Both the position numbers and the translations under genes were made by a program. The notes beneath the pieces were generated by a model. The model was not told where the DNA came from and ran no database searches. It saw nothing but the letters and a program-made list of their open reading frames with translations. This document shows, piece after piece, positions 31,228 through 34,997 of a DNA stretch of 34,997 bases. The stretch is from the NCBI GenBank assembly GCA_028715785.1, contig JAQURC010000003.1, positions 155,423 to 190,419 of the forward strand, read 5' to 3'. Position 1 is the first letter of the stretch. The number at the start of each line of letters is the position of its first letter. Origin of the DNA: Candidatus Omnitrophota bacterium. Lineage in GTDB: Bacteria; Omnitrophota; Gorgyraeia; Gygaellales; Profunditerraquicolaceae.

Positions 31228-32442
31228 CTATTGTCCGTGCTTATGTTCGCTCCCGGAGATTGCGGATTGCAAACGCGATTCCGAATCAATTAAAAAGTTT
31301 CCGGATGTAACTATGTTTTCCCCTTCGCGCAAACCTTCCAGAACCTCATAAAAACCTTCGGCGCTCTGGCCCAACTTTACTTCCTTACTTAAGAAATTTC
31401 CCGAATCATCCGTAACCACGACCAATGTCCTTTTACCGGTATTAATAATCGCTTCCTCGGAAACAGCCAGTTTTTCTCCTAGATCTACATTAATCTTTAC
31501 GTTGACAAACATCTCGGGTTTAAGTTTATTGCCAGGATTATCAACCTCGGCCCATGCCTGGACAGAACGGGTCATCGGGTCTAAAACCGGGGTAATACTG
31601 GTTATCTTGCCGCTAAATTTTTCACCGGGGAAAGCAATTGACCCTATTTCAACAGGGATCCCTTCTTTAACCAGGCCTATCTCATATTCATATATAGTCA
31701 TGTAAACCCAAACGGTATTTCCTTCTGCAGGTAAATAGAGGTTTCCCTGCGGCTTATTCTGTTTCGCCAATTCCTTAACCTGCTCCTCAGTCATCCCCAA
31801 AAGAAGAAGCTTTCTTTCCGCTGCCTCCAATAAAGAGTTGGACTGTTCCGTAATGGATGAAGAAGCCAAGGCCTTTTGGGTCTTAAGCGCCTGAAGATAT
31901 TCCTGCTGAGCCACATATAGCTGCGGATTATAAGCAATTTTGCCAACAGTGAGAATTTGATGGGTTAACTTTCTTTGCCGGACTATTTCCTTTTTTACCC
32001 CTATAAATTGCTGCTTTTCCGGACTGATGTAAATACCTGATTTTCCATCGGCCTCTTGTTCATAGACGGGGACATAATCCATGCCCATTGGATCTTTCAT
32101 GGGCACAGGCGAAGTCACTTCGGGATTCATGGGATTACGGTAATAAATAACCCTGCGTTCTGCTGTTGCCGCGCCGGCAGTATGTCCTCCATGCCCTCCT
32201 GTTTCTTTTTTTATCAGCTTCATGCCGCATATTCCGCAGTCGCCGGGCTTATCAGAGGTAAAACCAGGATGCATTGGGCAATAGTAGATGTCTTTCTCTG
32301 CCTTTGTTGAGATTTTCGCCGCAGCTGAAAGCGTATGCCCTTTAAACACGTGGTAACGCGAAACCAAAAGAAATACGATCCCGGCTAAGACCAGGATAAT
32401 GACTAACATAACAACCACTAAAGGAATAATTCTTATCTTCAT
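31228..32442 (-). CDS. cusB: CusB-type periplasmic adaptor with heavy-metal-binding domain
   Basis: 404 residues. One N-terminal membrane helix (LVVVMLVIILVLAGIVFLLV) anchors it. A heavy-metal-binding domain follows with CPMHP (55-59) and CGICGM (69-74), then a His/Gly linker and a second copy-like unit YRNPMNPEVTSPVPMKDPMGMDYVPVY (101-127), where Met replaces Cys. The HlyD/CusB body begins IYISPEKQQFIGVK, with the helical hairpin, lipoyl and beta-barrel parts. It delivers Cu(I) from the periplasm to CusA. The ATG overlaps the cusC stop by 4 bases. Confidence 0.93.
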   Translation of the reverse strand: MKIRIIPLVVVMLVIILVLAGIVFLLVSRYHVFKGHTLSAAAKISTKAEKDIYYCPMHPGFTSDKPGDCGICGMKLIKKETGGHGGHTAGAATAERRVIYYRNPMNPEVTSPVPMKDPMGMDYVPVYEQEADGKSGIYISPEKQQFIGVKKEIVRQRKLTHQILTVGKIAYNPQLYVAQQEYLQALKTQKALASSSITEQSNSLLEAAERKLLLLGMTEEQVKELAKQNKPQGNLYLPAEGNTVWVYMTIYEYEIGLVKEGIPVEIGSIAFPGEKFSGKITSITPVLDPMTRSVQAWAEVDNPGNKLKPEMFVNVKINVDLGEKLAVSEEAIINTGKRTLVVVTDDSGNFLSKEVKLGQSAEGFYEVLEGLREGENIVTSGNFLIDSESRLQSAISGSEHKHGQ

Positions 32443-33713
32443 TTTTTCACCTCGGATTTTTCGTTAAAACTTAAGCCAACGGCGCGTTCCAGGTCTGCCA
32501 AAGCCATATTGTATTCAACCAGCGCTTTATAATAGTCCATCCTGGTCTCAATAAGCATTCTTTGGGTATCGATAAGCGCCATAAAATCACTTTTTCCGGA
32601 ACCAAAAGACGCCAGAGATACTTCAAAAGAATTTTCCAGTATAGGGATAAGATCGGTTTTATAGAGTTTTATTTTATTTTTGGCTATCTCTATTTTTGCA
32701 GCTAAATCCTTGACTTCGGCAAAAGCCCTATTCTGCATCACCTTATATGCCGCCTCTGCTTCTTCTAAATTAGCTATCGCTTCTTTTACCTGATAACGTT
32801 GTTTTGTCCAGAACCATAGCGGCACTGTAAATGCCAACATTAAATCCCACGGGCCGATAGTTCCTGTGGTAAAACCCCGCTCAACAATTTGGGCCATTAA
32901 ATCCGGGAAGAAACTTTTTTTTGCCAGGGATTTGGCATATTTATTTCTTTCTATGGCGGATGAAAAAATAAGCAGCTCCGGCTGGTTAAGCAAGGCGCTT
33001 TGATACAAAACACGGATATCTTTGCTAAAAGAAGCATCATTGCTTAATTCAGGAATCCCTAATGGGGCTTCCGGATCCCTGTTTAACAAGGCATTAAGGA
33101 TTGTTTGTTTGGCAAACTTGGTCTCTTGCAGGTTTTTGATTTTGTTTTTAAGGCTGGCTGCCTCCGAGTGAAGCTTATAAATTTCCTCCTGGGACATGTC
33201 GCCGACCGCATATTTTGCTTCGGCAACTTTTATCAGTCCTTCTAACAATACAAGGCTTTCCTGATTCAACCCGACCTCCTTATAGTTCATAAATAAATCG
33301 TAATAAGCATTTTTGATCCGATTGATCACTTCCAGTTCCTTATTTTTATATTCGGCGGCAAACATCCGGGATTCAACTACGGCGATTTTTCCTTTCAGGG
33401 ACAATTTGCCAAAGAGGGGCAAAAATTGGGAAAGAGACAGCATCCTGTCTTCGGACATTGTTTTGCTTAATTGGAAAGGGCTGCCGGGTGTTTTTTCGAA
33501 AGTAAAACTTAATACCGGATCATCCAGAGACTTTGCCTGCGGTATACGGGCATTGGAAGCCTCCCAGCGTTTCTTGGCTGCCAAAATGTCAGGATTATTT
33601 TTTCTGGCTTCTTCGATTAAAGGATCCAAAGATAGCCGGTCCACAGGATAAGCAAAGCCGTTATTGGATAGGCATACGCCAACCAAAATCAGGGCCAATG
33701 TCCTTTTAAACAT
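32439..33713 (-). CDS. cusC: CusC-type outer membrane efflux protein
   Basis: About 424 residues from the ATG at 33711-33713, which follows the csoR stop directly and has AGGAAGG 12 bases upstream; an in-frame ATG at 33761 lies inside csoR and would lose the signal peptide register. The signal peptide is TLALILVGVCLSNNGFAYP. Two OEP repeats follow, with VEYNMALADLERAVGLSF at the C-terminus. It forms the outer-membrane channel for the CusBA complex. Only the operon context separates it from other TolC-family members. Confidence 0.9.
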   Translation of the reverse strand: MFKRTLALILVGVCLSNNGFAYPVDRLSLDPLIEEARKNNPDILAAKKRWEASNARIPQAKSLDDPVLSFTFEKTPGSPFQLSKTMSEDRMLSLSQFLPLFGKLSLKGKIAVVESRMFAAEYKNKELEVINRIKNAYYDLFMNYKEVGLNQESLVLLEGLIKVAEAKYAVGDMSQEEIYKLHSEAASLKNKIKNLQETKFAKQTILNALLNRDPEAPLGIPELSNDASFSKDIRVLYQSALLNQPELLIFSSAIERNKYAKSLAKKSFFPDLMAQIVERGFTTGTIGPWDLMLAFTVPLWFWTKQRYQVKEAIANLEEAEAAYKVMQNRAFAEVKDLAAKIEIAKNKIKLYKTDLIPILENSFEVSLASFGSGKSDFMALIDTQRMLIETRMDYYKALVEYNMALADLERAVGLSFNEKSEVKK

Positions 33714-33717
33714 ACGC

Positions 33718-34002
33718 TTAGAACGCCTTCCTGAACCTGGAAATAAGCTCGACAACTTCATTGATCTTTTTCTGTTTTTCGTTTTCTGATTTCCCTTTTA
33801 AGGCACCCACGACACAGCCGTCGATATGTTTCTTGAATATCTGGTCTTCTACCCTGTGCAGCGCCCCGATAATGGAATGGATCTGGGTAACTATATCCAC
33901 ACAATAACGTTTTTCTTCAATCATCTTCTGTATGCCGCGGACCTGCCCTTCGATTTTTTTCAAAAATTCCAATTGTCCTTCATGGGTAGTTGCCTGTTTC
34001 AT
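33718..34002 (-). CDS. csoR: CsoR-type copper-sensing repressor
   Basis: 94-residue DUF156 four-helix repressor. The Cu(I) ligand triad Cys34, His59, Cys63 is intact (KRYCVD and KKHIDGC), with the supporting RxxGI-type region EGQVRGIQKMIEEKRYC. It is first gene of the operon and should release DNA on binding Cu(I). Its own promoter carries a G-rich stretch suited to CsoR. The related RcnR/FrmR groups lack this exact C-H-C set, so copper is favoured. Translation of cusC begins 5 bases after its stop. Confidence 0.93.
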   Translation of the reverse strand: MKQATTHEGQLEFLKKIEGQVRGIQKMIEEKRYCVDIVTQIHSIIGALHRVEDQIFKKHIDGCVVGALKGKSENEKQKKINEVVELISRFRKAF

Positions 34003-34027
34003 CGCTTGTACCTGCCTTTCCAGGTTA

Positions 34028-34057
34028 ACTATACCATACCCCCCCTACCCTTGTCAA
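34028..34057 (-). promoter_or_regulatory. Promoter and probable CsoR operator of the copper operon
   Basis: TTGACA (34052-34057), 18 bases, TATAGT (34028-34033) on the minus strand. The spacer reads AGGGTAGGGGGGGTATGG, with a GGGTA/GGGGGTAT pattern resembling known CsoR sites. An adjoining T7-A7 tract (34059-34072) just upstream of the -35 may act as an UP element. This would give a strong promoter that is fully blocked when copper is low. Confidence 0.65.
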
Positions 34058-34093
34058 GTTTTTTTAAAAAAATATTTGGCGCAAGTAAATAAA

Positions 34094-34450
34094 TTACAGC
34101 AGTTCCTCTACGGCCTTTAATAACTCTTCCGGGGTTTTGCCTTTTAACAGGAACCTGTCCGCAGTCTGTGCGTATATTGATTTTTCATATCTTTGAAATC
34201 CGGTATAAATTATAATCTTGGATTTGGGACAAACAGTCTTAATGCTGAAAATGGTCTCGGTGCCGTCCTTCTCGGGCATCATTAAATCCAGGATTACAAT
34301 ATCAGGCGACTTCTTCTTCAGGTAATCATACAACTCGTAACCGTTATTGACTGTTTCGACAAAATAGCCCTTTTCGCTCAGGATATCCTTAAGGGTTTCG
34401 CGGATGCTCTGATTATCATCGGCTATGACTATACTGATCTCTTTTTGCAT
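34094..34450 (-). CDS. Single-domain response regulator (CheY-like)
   Basis: 118 residues, a receiver domain only. Phosphorylation site Asp55 (VILDLMMPEKDG), acidic pair Asp11-Asp12 (IVIADDNQS), Thr83 (IIIYTGF) and Lys103 (LLKGK) are all present, so it should be phosphorylatable. It has no DNA-binding or enzymatic output domain. It follows the HD-GYP gene by 2 bases, suggesting they share a pathway. No cognate kinase is visible in the window. Confidence 0.92.
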   Translation of the reverse strand: MQKEISIVIADDNQSIRETLKDILSEKGYFVETVNNGYELYDYLKKKSPDIVILDLMMPEKDGTETIFSIKTVCPKSKIIIYTGFQRYEKSIYAQTADRFLLKGKTPEELLKAVEELL

Positions 34451-34452
34451 GA

Positions 34453-34997
34453 TTACTTAGGCCTCCTGCCTTTGGCTTTCGATATCTCCAGGAATATCTT
34501 AACTATCTCCGGATCAAACTGCGTACCGGCGCCTTCCTGGATAATCTTTAACGCCTCTTTTTTGCTGTAAGCCTTGCGATACGGCCGGTCCGAAACCAGC
34601 GCCTGATAAACATCGGCCACCGCGATAATCCTTGCTCCCAGGAGTATATCTTTGCCCTTAAGGCCGCTGGAGTATCCCAGGCCGTCAAACCTCTCATGGT
34701 GATGAAGGACTATCGGGACCACTGCGCTCAAAAAATGCACGCTCCTGATAATCTCGGCCCCAATCTGGGGATGGGCCCTTATTTTCTTTAGTTCATTTTC
34801 ATTGAGTTTCCCTTTTTTGTGCAGGATTTTATCGGGAATGCCGATCTTGCCTAAATCATGCAATATCGCTGCGTGTTTGAGGTTTTCCAGTTCCTTCTCG
34901 GAAATGTTGAGCTTTTTACCGATCTCAACGGCTATAGAAACCATATTTTCACCGTGCTCACTGGTGTAATAATCTTTGGCTTCGATGGTCTTGGCAA
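34453..34997 (-). CDS. HD-GYP domain phosphodiesterase, C-terminal part (cut by window edge)
   Basis: The frame is open to the window edge and reads AKTIEAKDYYTSEHGENMVSIAVEIGKKL before LKHAAILHDLGKIGIPDKILHKKG (the HD-GYP HD pair), then VLHHHERFDGLGYSSGLKGKDILLGARIIAVADVYQALVSDRPYR. The family's GYP triplet is GYS here. HD-GYP enzymes hydrolyse cyclic di-GMP to pGpG/GMP using a metal centre held by these His and Asp residues, all visible. An N-terminal sensory part is beyond the edge. The response regulator is 2 bases downstream. Confidence 0.92.
   Translation of the reverse strand, partial: AKTIEAKDYYTSEHGENMVSIAVEIGKKLNISEKELENLKHAAILHDLGKIGIPDKILHKKGKLNENELKKIRAHPQIGAEIIRSVHFLSAVVPIVLHHHERFDGLGYSSGLKGKDILLGARIIAVADVYQALVSDRPYRKAYSKKEALKIIQEGAGTQFDPEIVKIFLEISKAKGRRPK

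Noticed and set aside
33714-33761. 16-residue N-terminal extension of CusC
   Set aside because: It overlaps the end of csoR and would bury the signal peptide; the ATG at 33713 has an appropriate ribosome site.
1-34997. CRISPR array, integrase, transposase gene or prophage
   Set aside because: No regular spaced repeats and no recombinase or transposase domains were seen in either strand; the only mobile-like traits are the ORF6N units and GGGAC repeats.

Overview
The window is a gene-dense bacterial chromosome segment, almost entirely transcribed from the minus strand. The only clear plus-strand gene is a small XRE regulator at 5249-5464. Three things suggest an uncultured, probably anaerobic Gram-negative lineage such as Omnitrophota: the run recG-rsmD-coaD-DUF177-rpmF-plsX, the ORF6N-family genes, and a neelaredoxin-type superoxide reductase alongside outer-membrane efflux factors. 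That assignment is an inference from gene content and style, not from a marker phylogeny.

Layout from low to high coordinates. (1) 1-4014: housekeeping block read leftward, recG -> rsmD -> coaD -> DUF177/YceD -> rpmF -> plsX (plsX is cut by the window edge). (2) 4015-6183: accessory island with two copies of one arrangement: a gene's stop codon, a GGGAC repeat-like sequence, a CCCCGA terminator, then an ORF6N gene. One ORF6N copy is intact and one is a fragment, and both carry a long palindrome at the same codons. The island also holds a SAM methyltransferase divergent from the XRE regulator, and a candidate structured RNA. (3) 6184-10610: dus, pgi, several small proteins (PPC/DUF296, zinc ribbon, membrane protein, YkgJ) and a cold-shock protein. 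(4) 10779-18377: a tetR-tolC-adaptor-RND permease efflux operon ending in a PII-like gene and pabB, closed by a strong terminator. (5) 18512-21424: superoxide reductase followed by a phosphoribosyltransferase that appears to start at ATT; a DUF318 permease; a deletion scar joining the start of a TolC-type gene to the end of an ABC-2 permease gene; and the small winged-helix regulator that once led that operon. (6) 21508-34002: one long, nearly gapless copper operon, csoR-cusC-cusB-cusA-SERCA-type ATPase-DUF1622-YHS protein-CcmH/DUF1573 protein-copA. It is preceded by a consensus-like promoter with G/C-rich operator sequence. (7) 34094-34997: a single-domain response regulator and the C-terminal part of an HD-GYP protein.

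Functionally, the right half is a metal-export unit. CsoR senses Cu(I), CopA moves it from cytoplasm to periplasm, CusCBA expels it across the envelope, and the YHS and DUF1573 proteins are probable periplasmic partners. The most unusual signals are the duplicated ORF6N/repeat/terminator arrangement with its covarying intragenic palindromes, the TolC/ABC-2 deletion scar, the calcium-type ATPase inside a copper operon, and the candidate small RNA at 4089-4195.
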